A stretch of 64,000 bases of DNA from assembly GCA_002746605.1 (NCBI GenBank), contig PDPT01000038.1, positions 1-64,000 of the forward strand, in the 5' to 3' direction. Below, piece by piece: positions 26,682 to 35,741 of the stretch. Position numbers and translations under genes: made by a program. The notes beneath the pieces are model-generated. The model made no database searches and had not been told where the DNA came from. It saw only the letters and a list, made by a program, of their open reading frames with translations. Origin of the DNA: Ignavibacteriota bacterium. GTDB taxonomy: Bacteria > Bacteroidota > Ignavibacteria > Ignavibacteriales > Melioribacteraceae. Within the stretch, counting starts at the first letter, position 1; each line of letters starts with the position of its first letter.

Positions 26682-28108
26682 TGAAAAAAATAATTGTAAT
26701 ATTTATTTTAAGTTCACTTACTCTTTTTTCGCAGACGTATAATGATGTTTACAAATTAGGGCAGCAAAACATTGATTATGATGCCAGGACATTATCTTTG
26801 GGAAATAGTACAATTGGTTCTCTTGGTAATTTTTCAAGTGCTTTAATAAATCCGGCAGGTATCGGAACTATCAGAAGAGATATTTTTTCAATAAGTTTTA
26901 ATTCAAATACGTTTAATAACAACACAACTTTTTTTGGTAATTTAAGTGAAGATAAAAGAACAAGTGCCAATATTAATGCGATAAGTCTGGTCATGCCCTT
27001 GGATGTTAAAAAAGGAAATGTTGTTTTTGCTTTTGGTTATAATCAAGTACGAGACTTTAATTCCACAATAAAATTTGACGGTTTTAATAATTCCAATACA
27101 TCTTTAATTCAAACTTTAACTGCTGCCGGTAATGAAATTCCTTTTGAACTTTATTTAAGTAATCCTGTAAAAGATTCAAATGATAACACACTTTTTTATG
27201 AAACACTGATAAATGGGAAATTAAACCAAAACGGTGAAACTTTTGAAGAAGGTGAAATTAATAACTGGGTAATTTCAACAGCTTTCCAAGCAGGTAAAAA
27301 TCTTTATCTTGGCGCAACAATTAATTTTATTGGTGGAAATTATTTAAACAACAGAAGATATACCGAAAAAGATGCTAGTTACTTATATCAGGGATTTCTA
27401 GATCCAGGAGATGCTCAAACGGAAGATTTTGAGTGGTTTACAATTAAAGATATTGTAGACTGGGATTTATCAGGTTGGGATGCCAGGTTAGGATTTTTAT
27501 ATTACCCGAATAAAAACTTCAGCATTGGTGGTACAGTAAAATTTCCTACTTTTTATACTGTGAAAGAAAAGTATCTTGTTGATGGCGAATCTTATTTTAA
27601 AAACTATATTTTCGAAAAGGATTTTCCCGAACAAAACTTAGAATATGAAATTGTAACTCCTATGGAATTTAGCGGAGGTTTTTCTGCAACACTTCCGTTT
27701 TTTTCTCTTAATGCTGCTGTAACCTATACAGATTATACACAAATGGAATTTGATAATGTGTCTGATAATGATGAATTAAATGAACAAAATAAAATAATAA
27801 AAGATATTTTTACAAGTACTCTTAAATTAAATTTCGGGGCGGAATTTTCTTTGCCTTCTCCCGTATTAAAATTAAGAGGCGGATTTATTTACTTACCTTC
27901 TCCTTACAAAGAAGATGACAGTAGCTTCGATAAAAAGTTTGTAACCGCAGGTGTCGGTTTGCCGTTATCCAAATCACTTTTATTTGATTTTGCTTTTATT
28001 CATGGCTGGTGGCAAAATGTAGGTGATAACTATGATTATAATGTTTCAAGAACATATCAAGAAATAAAAACAAACAAATTCGTATTTTCTTTTTCGTATG
28101 TTTTTTAA
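26681..28108 (+). CDS. OmpP1/FadL-like outer-membrane beta-barrel protein
   Basis: The 475 residues begin with a signal peptide (KKIIVIFILSSLTLFSQ) and then the OmpP1/FadL-type opening (DARTLSLGNSTIGSLGNFSS, followed by ALINPAGIGTI). The rest is a run of amphipathic strands ending in the aromatic KFVFSFSYVF. Relatives carry hydrophobic compounds across the outer membrane; in T9SS bacteria the PorV shuttle belongs to the same fold group, so a surface-attachment role is also possible. The start codon overlaps the lipoprotein stop (TAATG), indicating coupled translation. No T9SS sorting domain was noticed. Confidence 0.78.
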   Translation: MKKIIVIFILSSLTLFSQTYNDVYKLGQQNIDYDARTLSLGNSTIGSLGNFSSALINPAGIGTIRRDIFSISFNSNTFNNNTTFFGNLSEDKRTSANINAISLVMPLDVKKGNVVFAFGYNQVRDFNSTIKFDGFNNSNTSLIQTLTAAGNEIPFELYLSNPVKDSNDNTLFYETLINGKLNQNGETFEEGEINNWVISTAFQAGKNLYLGATINFIGGNYLNNRRYTEKDASYLYQGFLDPGDAQTEDFEWFTIKDIVDWDLSGWDARLGFLYYPNKNFSIGGTVKFPTFYTVKEKYLVDGESYFKNYIFEKDFPEQNLEYEIVTPMEFSGGFSATLPFFSLNAAVTYTDYTQMEFDNVSDNDELNEQNKIIKDIFTSTLKLNFGAEFSLPSPVLKLRGGFIYLPSPYKEDDSSFDKKFVTAGVGLPLSKSLLFDFAFIHGWWQNVGDNYDYNVSRTYQEIKTNKFVFSFSYVF

Positions 28109-28272
28109 GACAATTTATTGAATAATTGTTTGTCGGTTTGTAACAAAATTATTTTTATTTTTCTATGGAATAATGAGATTTTGCCAAATGTATTAAAGCA
28201 TAACAAACAAGGTTATATTAAATCGTTAACCGAAGTAGTTGTATTATTCTGCTCATTTGTTAACACTAAAAA

Positions 28273-28329
28273 ATTTTGGGATAAAATAAGCTGAAACTAA
28301 ATTGTGGTTTTGTATAATAATCCCAAAAT
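28273..28329. repeat. Inverted repeat between convergent genes
   Basis: ATTTTGGGAT (28273-28282) and ATCCCAAAAT (28320-28329) are perfect 10-bp inverted arms separated by 37 bp. A second pair, TAAGCT and AGCTTA, straddles the right arm, so a pseudoknot-like alternative can be drawn. The element sits in the 229-bp gap between the barrel gene and the omega-amidase gene, which converge. A bidirectional 3'-end element is the simplest idea. Confidence 0.4.
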
Positions 28330-28337
28330 CATTTAGC

Positions 28338-29099
28338 TTAAATCAACTTAATGTCATCAAGAAAACCAAACTTTTTTCTTACTTCTTTAACCTTTTCAAA
28401 ATCTAAATTTATGTAGAATATTTGTTCAGAATTTTCTGCAAGTAATAGTTTTTCTCCCAGAGGTCCGTAAACAGCAGAAGAACCGTTGTAATCATTGCAG
28501 ATATCTTTGCCTATTCTATTTACGCCAATCATATAACATTGATTTTCAATTGCTCTTGCCTTTAGGAGATACTGCCAATGTTCAATTCTTTTCAGGGGCC
28601 AGTTAGCTATGTTTATTATAATTTCAGCTTTTTCTTTTGCATAAAATCTGTAGAGTTCCGGAAATCTTAAATCATAACAAATTGAAAGACCAATTTTATG
28701 AAGTTCAATATTTGAGGTTACAATTTCATTTCCACTGATAAAATGTTTATGTTCATTTCCAAGTGTAAACGGATGAATTTTTCTGTAAACTGCCTTTATC
28801 AATCCGTTTTTATCAAAATGGAAAAGGGAATTGTAAAAATAATTATTATCCTTTTCAACAATTCCAGCAAAAATATTTGTCTTTAGCTTTCTTGAAAGTT
28901 CTAAGAAAAAAATAATACTTGCCTCATCAATCTCTTCTCCAACATTTTTTGTATTCATTGTGAAACCTGTTAAAGTCATTTCAGGAAAAATTAGGACATC
29001 AGTATTTTGTTCAATTTTTTCAACAAGATTTAATATTTTTTCTTTATTTGCTGCCTTGTCTTCCCAAACTTGGTCTAATTGTACTATTCCAATTTTCAT
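28338..29099 (-). CDS. Nitrilase-superfamily amidase (omega-amidase type)
   Basis: The 253 residues contain the Glu-Lys-Cys triad of the superfamily: E40 in IFPEMTLTGF, K107 in YRKIHPF and C141 in SICYDLRFPELYR. The last motif fits Nit2/YafV omega-amidases, which hydrolyse 2-oxoglutaramate or 2-oxosuccinamate to 2-oxoacids, a repair step after glutamine transamination. No signal peptide is seen, so it is cytoplasmic. It is a lone minus-strand gene, divergent from the SpmAB-like gene at 29212. Confidence 0.88.
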   Translation of the reverse strand: MKIGIVQLDQVWEDKAANKEKILNLVEKIEQNTDVLIFPEMTLTGFTMNTKNVGEEIDEASIIFFLELSRKLKTNIFAGIVEKDNNYFYNSLFHFDKNGLIKAVYRKIHPFTLGNEHKHFISGNEIVTSNIELHKIGLSICYDLRFPELYRFYAKEKAEIIINIANWPLKRIEHWQYLLKARAIENQCYMIGVNRIGKDICNDYNGSSAVYGPLGEKLLLAENSEQIFYINLDFEKVKEVRKKFGFLDDIKLI

Positions 29100-29211
29100 A
29101 AAGTTACTCTTAAAATTATTTTTAATTCATAATGATAATGTCATTTAGAAAAAGAATTTATAAATTACAACTCAAAATTGAATTTTTCTGTTTTAAAATC
29201 AAGGAGTTATA

Positions 29212-30834
29212 ATGCTGAATTATGTTTGGCTCGGTTTGTTGATTCTTGGAATCGGTGTAGCAATTTCAACTGACTTAATTGATAAAAGTAATAATAAATA
29301 TCAAAATGGAAAGTCCTTACAAATTGAAGTTGTGTTTCAAGATTCAATTATTAATATTGAAAATAAATCTTATAAAGTGAAGTTAAATGTTAATTCGGGA
29401 AGGTTTAATTCTTTTTACAATCAAACTATAAAAAAAGATTTCACTCAGTCTGCAAAAATTACTTTTAACAAAACAAGCGATAAGAAATTACTATTCTTCA
29501 AAGTTGATGATAATTCACCTGCAATTTGGAAAGAGATGGCAAAGGTTTCAGGAAAAGAAGATGATTTAACCGGAACTTTTCTGCTTGGCAAACAACTTTC
29601 ACCTAAAATATTTAAAGGTGAAATAATCTTGGAAGATATATCTTTTGCCAAAATGAAAGACGTAACAAATTCAGCATTAAAATATGCAGGTATAGCTGTT
29701 GAAATTGCTTTAGGATTAGTAGGGATTATGGCTCTTTGGCTTGGCGTTATGAAAGTTGCAGATGATGCCGGACTAATTAAAATAATTGCAAATTTTGTGA
29801 AACCAATAACAAAATTTTTGTTCCCTGATGTTCCGCAAGATCATCCTGCAATGGGAGCAATGATTATGAATATTGCAGCAAATATGTTAGGACTTGGCAA
29901 TGCAGCAACACCTTTTGGGTTAAAAGCTATGGAAGAATTAGATAAATTAAATCCGAATAAAGGAGTTGCAACAAATACTATGTGTACGTTCCTTGCAGTA
30001 AATACAGCGGGCTTAACTCTTATTCCGGCTACTGCAATTGCAATTAGAGCTGCCGCTGGGAGTAGCGATCCTGCTATCATAATCGGAACCTCTATCTTTG
30101 GAGCTTTATGTGCAACAACAGTTGGTATTACAGCTTCAAAAATCATGGAGAAATTTCCCTTGAAAGAAGGAGGCATTACAGGGCTATTTAATTCAAGCAA
30201 AAAGGGATTTATAATTTTAGGACTTCTAATTCTTGCGGTTTTCTTGTTAATTGTAACAGGACTAATGTCAAGTCTGTTGTCTTTTTTTAATCCTGAATTG
30301 TTTAAAGATATTATTCAAATAATTTCAATTTTGGCAATACCAATGCTTATTCTTGTTTTTATTGGGTATGGAGCAATAAAAAAAATTAAGGTTTACGAAG
30401 TATTTGTTGAAGGAGCCAAAGAGGGATTTGACGTAGCAGTAAAAATTATTCCTTATCTAGTAGCTATGTTAGTTGCTATAGGAATATTTAGGGCAGGCGG
30501 TGCAATGGAAATTTTAATCTATGCACTTACACCTTTAACAAATTTTATTGGAATGCCGGCAGAAGCATTACCAATGGCGTTAATGCGTCCGCTTTCAGGT
30601 TCAGGTTCGCTGGGAATTATGGCGGAAATTATGGCTACACACGGACCTGATTCTTTCATTGGAATTTTAACTTCTACATTTTTTGGAAGTACTGAAACAA
30701 CATTTTATGTTATTGCCGTTTATTTCGGAGCGGTTAATATTAGAAAAACACGTCACGCTCTTGCAGCAGGCTTACTTGCAGATACAGCAGGAATTCTTGG
30801 AGCAGTATTTATTGTAAAATTATTATTCGGATAA
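29212..30834 (+). CDS. Fused SpmA/SpmB-type nucleoside-recognition membrane protein
   Basis: A 540-residue protein. After one N-terminal membrane helix (LNYVWLGLLILGIGVAIS) comes a soluble insert of about 130 residues (25-155), then two Gate (nucleoside-recognition) domains: SpmA-like (IALGLVGIMALWLGVMKVAD; NIAANMLGLGNAATPFGLKA) and SpmB-like (AMLVAIGIFRAGGAMEILIY; MRPLSGSGSLGIMAEIMATH; STETTFYVIAVYFGAVNIRK). In spore formers SpmA and SpmB affect core dehydration; in non-spore-formers the role is unknown, probably transport. The start has a Shine-Dalgarno AAGGAG. It is followed 3 bp later by the dehydrogenase gene. Confidence 0.85.
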   Translation: MLNYVWLGLLILGIGVAISTDLIDKSNNKYQNGKSLQIEVVFQDSIINIENKSYKVKLNVNSGRFNSFYNQTIKKDFTQSAKITFNKTSDKKLLFFKVDDNSPAIWKEMAKVSGKEDDLTGTFLLGKQLSPKIFKGEIILEDISFAKMKDVTNSALKYAGIAVEIALGLVGIMALWLGVMKVADDAGLIKIIANFVKPITKFLFPDVPQDHPAMGAMIMNIAANMLGLGNAATPFGLKAMEELDKLNPNKGVATNTMCTFLAVNTAGLTLIPATAIAIRAAAGSSDPAIIIGTSIFGALCATTVGITASKIMEKFPLKEGGITGLFNSSKKGFIILGLLILAVFLLIVTGLMSSLLSFFNPELFKDIIQIISILAIPMLILVFIGYGAIKKIKVYEVFVEGAKEGFDVAVKIIPYLVAMLVAIGIFRAGGAMEILIYALTPLTNFIGMPAEALPMALMRPLSGSGSLGIMAEIMATHGPDSFIGILTSTFFGSTETTFYVIAVYFGAVNIRKTRHALAAGLLADTAGILGAVFIVKLLFG

Positions 30835-30837
30835 ATT

Positions 30838-31791
30838 ATGAACGTTTATATCACAAGAAAAATTTCGGAAACAGCAGAACAATTGTTAAGAAAAAAAAGA
30901 TTTAATGTTAAAATATTTGAACCTGATAGAGTAATTAAGAAGAGTGAACTTATAAGAGAAGCCCAAGATGCTGATGCTATTATTTCTATGCTCTCCGAAA
31001 AATTTGATAAGAAGCTTATTGATAAACTTCCAAACTGTAAAATAATTGCTAACTATGCTGTGGGATATAATAATATTGATGTTGAATATGCTAAGAGTAA
31101 AGGGATTGTGGTTACAAATACACCCAATGTTCTAACCGATGCAACAGCAGAAATAGCGGTTTCCTTAATATTAGCTTGTGCAAGAAGAATCTCTGAAGGT
31201 GAAAAAATAATGCGTAGTAAAAAGTTTAAGGGCTGGGAGCCGAAAATGTTGCTTGGTCAACAACTAACCGGAAAAACTTTTGGTTTAATTGGTGCCGGAC
31301 GTATTGGCAGAGCCACTGCTAAAAGGATGAGAGCTTTTGGTTGTAATATTGTATATTTTAATAGAAGCAAAAAACTTGAATTTGAAAAAGAAACAAGTGC
31401 TAAAAAACTATCACTACAAAAACTACTTAGAGTTTCTGATATAATTTCAATTCACTTACCACTAACTTCATCTACTAAGAACCTAATTGATGCCGAAAAA
31501 TTAAGTCTCTTAAAGTCAACTTCAATTATAGTAAATACTGCAAGAGGAGAAGTTATAGATGAGAAGTATCTTATAAAAATGTTGGAAAATAAAAAAATTT
31601 TTGCTGCAGGTTTTGATGTTTATGAAAATGAACCAAATGTTAATCCAAAATTATTAGAACTAGAAAATGTAGTTTTACTGCCTCATCTTGGAAGTGCAAC
31701 AATTGAAACAAGAAATAAAATGGCGGAACTTACAGCTAAAAATGTTATTAATGTCTTAGAGGGTAAAAAAGCCCTTACACCTTTGGTCTAG
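30838..31791 (+). CDS. D-2-hydroxyacid dehydrogenase (glycerate/glyoxylate reductase type)
   Basis: The 317 residues have the family's Rossmann motif GLIGAGRIGRATAKR (about 149-163) and the catalytic set R236 (NTARGEVID), E265 (ENEPNVNP) and H283 (LLPHLGSAT). The closest group is D-glycerate dehydrogenase, i.e. hydroxypyruvate/glyoxylate reductase, interconverting hydroxypyruvate and D-glycerate with NAD(P)H. The exact substrate cannot be fixed by eye. It begins 3 bp after the SpmAB-like gene, so the two share a transcript. Confidence 0.9.
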   Translation: MNVYITRKISETAEQLLRKKRFNVKIFEPDRVIKKSELIREAQDADAIISMLSEKFDKKLIDKLPNCKIIANYAVGYNNIDVEYAKSKGIVVTNTPNVLTDATAEIAVSLILACARRISEGEKIMRSKKFKGWEPKMLLGQQLTGKTFGLIGAGRIGRATAKRMRAFGCNIVYFNRSKKLEFEKETSAKKLSLQKLLRVSDIISIHLPLTSSTKNLIDAEKLSLLKSTSIIVNTARGEVIDEKYLIKMLENKKIFAAGFDVYENEPNVNPKLLELENVVLLPHLGSATIETRNKMAELTAKNVINVLEGKKALTPLV

Positions 31792-31887
31792 ATTTAGATC
31801 GATTTTTTAGCTCTTAAATTAAAGAAGAAATAAATTAGTAACTTTTTTTTGCAGGAGTTTTCATATTTAACAAGAACTAAAAAAATT

Positions 31888-32220
31888 ATGGCTTTACAAA
31901 CTTTACTTAAACCGTCAAAATTAACATGGGTTATATTTGTCGTAATTATTTTCATTGTTGTATTGAATCTGATTACTTTGAATACATTAAATTTTGGAAC
32001 AGATATTTTGGTTAACATTGTGTTTTTTCTACCTCTTGCACTTTTTGAATTAATCGGACTTAACATAACTACAAAGACTGGATGGTTTCAAGTACCGAAT
32101 TTACTAGGTTATATTTTGATTATTGGACTTGATATTATTTTAATATACCTGATTTCACTAATACTAACTAAATTATTCAAAAAACTTAAAAGTAATAAAG
32201 AAAAGCTCTCTAGTCTTTGA
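31888..32220 (+). CDS. Small integral membrane protein, unknown
   Basis: About 110 residues from ATG 31888 (MALQTLLKPSKLTW). The frame is open back to TTG 31849, but the extra residues lack signal character. Three hydrophobic segments are visible (VIFVVIIFIVVLNLITL; ILVNIVFFLPLALFELIGL; LLGYILIIGLDIILIYLISL) and a basic tail (KKLKSNKEK) that is likely cytoplasmic. No family was recognised. It lies alone between the hydroxyacid dehydrogenase and alanine dehydrogenase genes. Confidence 0.6.
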   Translation: MALQTLLKPSKLTWVIFVVIIFIVVLNLITLNTLNFGTDILVNIVFFLPLALFELIGLNITTKTGWFQVPNLLGYILIIGLDIILIYLISLILTKLFKKLKSNKEKLSSL

Positions 32221-32406
32221 TCTGCAAAAGAAGAGAATCAAGTGATTACGGAAAGTTTTGCACCTAAATAATCTTACTTAAATCATTATCTATCTTGTTA
32301 AAAAAAGAAATAGTTAATTTTTTTCTATAATTTCTTAAAGATTATTATTGATTTAACACTAAATTCTGATTATTTTTTTTAATTGTAAAATAAAAATATA
32401 TGAATT

Positions 32407-33528
32407 ATGAGAATAGGAATACCAAAAGAAACTCTAAGAGAAGAAAAACGTGTCGGTTTAACTCCGGTTGCTGTTAACACACTCGTAAAATCGGGTCATA
32501 CAGTTTTTATTGAAACTAAAGCAGGGCAAGGAAGTCATTTTTCTGATCAAGATTATATTGATGCAGGAGCAACAATAGTTTATAGTCCTGAAGAAGTCTA
32601 TCAAAGAGCTGAACTGATTGCAAAAGTTACACCACTTACAGATGAAACTGTTGAATTGGTTCAAGAAAATCAAATTATTTTTTCGTTTCTGCATCTTGCC
32701 GTTGGTAAAAAGAATGTAGTAGATCACCTCATAAAGAAGAAAGCCACTGCAATAGGTTATGAGTTCATAGAAAAGGACGGAATGCTACCTGTTCTTCACT
32801 CAATAAGTGAAATTGCCGGACAACTATCCGTTCAAGTTGGAAGCAAATATCTAAAAAGTGACATTCCTAATGGTCGTGGAATTTTAATGGGAGGTATTCC
32901 CGGAGTAGCTCCTGCAGCAGTTGTAATACTTGGTGCCGGTGTTGTTGGGTTAAATGCAGCAAGAGCCGCTTATGCAACAGGAGCACAGGTAATTGTACTT
33001 GATAGCGATATTAAAAGATTGAGACGCATAGAACGTTATATTTCTAAAAATATAACTACTGTTGTTTCTAATCCAATGACTGTTGCTAGAGGTGTCAAGT
33101 TTGCCGATCTGTTAATAGGAGCCGTACAGGTTATGGGAGCAAAATCTCCTCATGTGGTAACCGAAGAAATGGTAAAAACAATGAAAAAAGGCTCTGTAAT
33201 TGTTGATGTTGCTATTGACCAAGGCGGATGTATAGAAACAAGTTACCCTACAACAATTTCTGATCCTGTATTTATTAAGCACGATGTTATTCATTATTGT
33301 GTACCAAACATTCCGGCAATAGTTGCAAGAACTTCAAGTTACGGAATCACAAATTCAGCTATTAATTATATTTTGAATATTGCCGATAATGGTTTAGCAA
33401 ATACACTTTTAAGTGATACTGGACTTTCAAAAGGTGTGTGCACACATAACGGTACATGTTCAAACGAAGTTATTGCAGACACTTTTGAATTAGAGTATAG
33501 AAGACTGCATATTTTTTCAACAAACTAA
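32407..33528 (+). CDS. ald: Alanine dehydrogenase
   Basis: The 373 residues start with RIGIPKETLREEKRVGLTP, the signature of the Ald/PntA-like family; H96 (FLHLAVG) is the active-site histidine and VVILGAGVVGLNAARAA the NAD-binding motif. It interconverts L-alanine and pyruvate plus ammonia with NAD. The pyruvate can feed the ferredoxin-linked metabolism seen elsewhere in the window. The CoA-transferase gene follows 15 bp downstream, suggesting co-transcription. From memory, ald lies close to porX-tsaE in flavobacteria as well; here they are about 9 kb apart. Confidence 0.92.
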   Translation: MRIGIPKETLREEKRVGLTPVAVNTLVKSGHTVFIETKAGQGSHFSDQDYIDAGATIVYSPEEVYQRAELIAKVTPLTDETVELVQENQIIFSFLHLAVGKKNVVDHLIKKKATAIGYEFIEKDGMLPVLHSISEIAGQLSVQVGSKYLKSDIPNGRGILMGGIPGVAPAAVVILGAGVVGLNAARAAYATGAQVIVLDSDIKRLRRIERYISKNITTVVSNPMTVARGVKFADLLIGAVQVMGAKSPHVVTEEMVKTMKKGSVIVDVAIDQGGCIETSYPTTISDPVFIKHDVIHYCVPNIPAIVARTSSYGITNSAINYILNIADNGLANTLLSDTGLSKGVCTHNGTCSNEVIADTFELEYRRLHIFSTN

Positions 33529-33543
33529 AAAAAATAAAAGATA

Positions 33544-34893
33544 ATGACTGAAGAAAAAAAAATAAACAAAACAAATAAACAAAGTTGGAAAGACAAATAT
33601 AAATCCAGAGTAGTTTCATCTGATGAAGCTCTCAAAGTTGTTAAATCCGGTGATAAAGTTGTCATACAACCTGGTTGTGCTGCTCCAATGGAATTGATTA
33701 GAGCAATGGTAAAAAGAAAAGAAGAATTGCGGGATGTAATAATTTATCACATTCTTATAGTGGGCGATCTTCCTTACCTACAACCTGGAATGGAACAACA
33801 TTTTCATCACAAAGCTTTTTTCATTGGCGGAAATGCACGTAAATTCGTAAATGAAGGTAAAGCCGATTTTATTCCGATTTTTCTTTCGGAAGTAACAATG
33901 CTCTTTAAGAGAGGTGTTATTGTACCCGATATTGCCCTTATAAATGTTTCACCGCCTGATGAGCACGGATTTTGCAGTTACGGAATAGATGTCGGGAATA
34001 TTAAAACACCTGCGGAAAAATCTAAGATTGTAATTGCTCAAATAAATCATGAAATGCCAAGAGGACTTGGTAACAGCTTTATTCACATAAATAAAATAGA
34101 TTATATCGTTGAGCATGATGAACCTTTAGTAGAAGTTCATCAAGTTGATCCTAACGCCAAGCCTGAAGTTTTGGCTGCCTACGATAAAATCGGACAATAT
34201 ATTGCAGAGATGATTGAAGATGGTTCAACATTACAAATGGGAATAGGAGCAATTCCGGATGCTGTAATGAAATACTTAACCGACCATAAAGATTTAGGTG
34301 TTCATACGGAAATGTTTTCCGATGGTGTAATTGATTTGGTTGAAGCCGGAATTATTAATGGTGAAAAGAAAACATTGCACCCCGGTAAAATTATTGCCGG
34401 ATTTACTCTGGGCACAAAGAAAGCATTTGATTACATTGATAATAATCCGATATTTGAATTTCATCCGCAAGAATATGTGAATAACCCATTTATAGTTGCT
34501 CAAAATAATAAAATGATTGCAATTAATTCTGCAATTGAAGTTGATTTAACAGGACAGGTTTGTTCCGATTCAATTGGGACTAAATTCTATAGTGGTATAG
34601 GCGGACAAGTTGATTTTATTAGAGGAGCTGCTCATTCCGAAGGTGGTAAACCAATTATTGCCTTACCTGCAACTACTAAAGGAGATACTATTTCGAGAAT
34701 AGTTCCAACACTTAAAGAAGGTGCAGGTGTTGTTACTTCCAGAGGTGATGTTCATTATGTGGTAACGGAATACGGTGTTGCAAATCTTTTTGGTAAAACA
34801 ATAAAAGAAAGAGTTAATGCCCTCATTAATATAGCACATCCTAAATTTAGAGATGAGTTTAAAAATTTTGCTAAAAAGACTTATAACTTGTAA
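33544..34893 (+). CDS. Acetyl-CoA hydrolase/CoA-transferase family protein
   Basis: A 449-residue class I CoA-transferase of the acetate/4-hydroxybutyrate CoA-transferase group. The signs are VVIQPGCAAPMELIRAMVKR at the N-terminus, LQMGIGAIPDAV for CoA binding, the ACIN-region equivalent GKIIAGFTLGTKKAFDYI, GIGGQVDFIRGA, and VVTEYGVANLFGKTIKER. It moves CoA between acids such as acetate, butyrate or succinate. With ald just upstream it may serve amino-acid fermentation or acetate handling; the substrate is inference. Confidence 0.87.
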   Translation: MTEEKKINKTNKQSWKDKYKSRVVSSDEALKVVKSGDKVVIQPGCAAPMELIRAMVKRKEELRDVIIYHILIVGDLPYLQPGMEQHFHHKAFFIGGNARKFVNEGKADFIPIFLSEVTMLFKRGVIVPDIALINVSPPDEHGFCSYGIDVGNIKTPAEKSKIVIAQINHEMPRGLGNSFIHINKIDYIVEHDEPLVEVHQVDPNAKPEVLAAYDKIGQYIAEMIEDGSTLQMGIGAIPDAVMKYLTDHKDLGVHTEMFSDGVIDLVEAGIINGEKKTLHPGKIIAGFTLGTKKAFDYIDNNPIFEFHPQEYVNNPFIVAQNNKMIAINSAIEVDLTGQVCSDSIGTKFYSGIGGQVDFIRGAAHSEGGKPIIALPATTKGDTISRIVPTLKEGAGVVTSRGDVHYVVTEYGVANLFGKTIKERVNALINIAHPKFRDEFKNFAKKTYNL

Positions 34894-34899
34894 AGCTTG

Positions 34900-35589
34900 A
34901 TGGTTGCAGTTATTGGAGATATACATGGGTGCTTTCATACTTTAAAGGAACTACACCAAAAAATTAAAAGGAACTATCCCGAGATAGAAATATATTCTGT
35001 AGGAGATCTTGTTGATAGGGGAAAGTATAGTCTGGAATCAATAGAGTTTATTAAGAGGATGGGAATTAAATTTACACCGGGCAATCACGATTTGATGTTT
35101 ACACATTTTTTTGAAAGTCCTGGTAGTATTTTTGCCCGCACTTGGATTCGTAATGACCACACTCCTACATTAGCCGCTTATGAGTTTGAACCCGATAAAG
35201 TTTGGGAGCATATTGAACTAATCAATAATCAGCCATTGTGTTATAATTTATTTGATTGTTTTATTTCGCATGCAGGAGTATCGAGATTTTACAAAAAAGA
35301 TTTACCTAAAAATGTTAAAGATGATATTAATTTGCTGGAACATATTATAGATAATGAACATTATAATGAACACGGTGTTATGTGGAATCGTGATAAACTT
35401 CTGGATCTTGGTAAACTTCAAGTTGTAGGACATACACATTCTAAAGAACCTTATTTGGATGAATCTGCAAATGCTCTTTACATAGATACCGGAGCTTGTA
35501 GAGGAAATAAACTTACTGCAGCTATCATTGAAATGAGTGATGTTAAAGATATATTATTTGTAGAGACTATCGAAAAGGATCTGTATTAA
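34900..35589 (+). CDS. Calcineurin-like metallophosphoesterase (serine/threonine phosphatase or ApaH-like)
   Basis: About 229 residues with the dimetal phosphoesterase motifs in order: GDIHGC near the N-terminus, GDLVDRG, GNHD, then SHAGV and VVGHTHSKEP. The arrangement matches bacterial PPP phosphatases and symmetrical diadenosine-tetraphosphatase relatives (PrpE-like). The start may be TTG 34897 or ATG 34900; ATG is preferred. It begins 6 bp after the CoA-transferase stop, so it may be the last gene of the ald transcript. The biological substrate is unknown. Confidence 0.85.
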   Translation: MVAVIGDIHGCFHTLKELHQKIKRNYPEIEIYSVGDLVDRGKYSLESIEFIKRMGIKFTPGNHDLMFTHFFESPGSIFARTWIRNDHTPTLAAYEFEPDKVWEHIELINNQPLCYNLFDCFISHAGVSRFYKKDLPKNVKDDINLLEHIIDNEHYNEHGVMWNRDKLLDLGKLQVVGHTHSKEPYLDESANALYIDTGACRGNKLTAAIIEMSDVKDILFVETIEKDLY

Positions 35590-35606
35590 AGTAGAGGTAG
35601 ATATTT

Positions 35607-35634
35607 TTGACTGGTTTAATCAAATATTGATAAT
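35607..35634 (+). promoter_or_regulatory. Promoter candidate for sprA-porX
   Basis: TTGACT (35607-35612), 16 bp, GATAAT (35629-35634) resembles a sigma-70 promoter. It would leave a leader of about 100 nt before the sprA start. An unused-looking Shine-Dalgarno (GGAGG, 35670-35674) lies inside that leader. Confidence 0.4.
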
Positions 35635-35741
35635 TAATATATAAAAGATAATTTTCATTTCTTTTAATTGGAGGTATTATAGGCTTTACTTTTACAATAA
35701 CAATTTATGGTTAACAAAAAAATTAGGTTAATACAATAATT

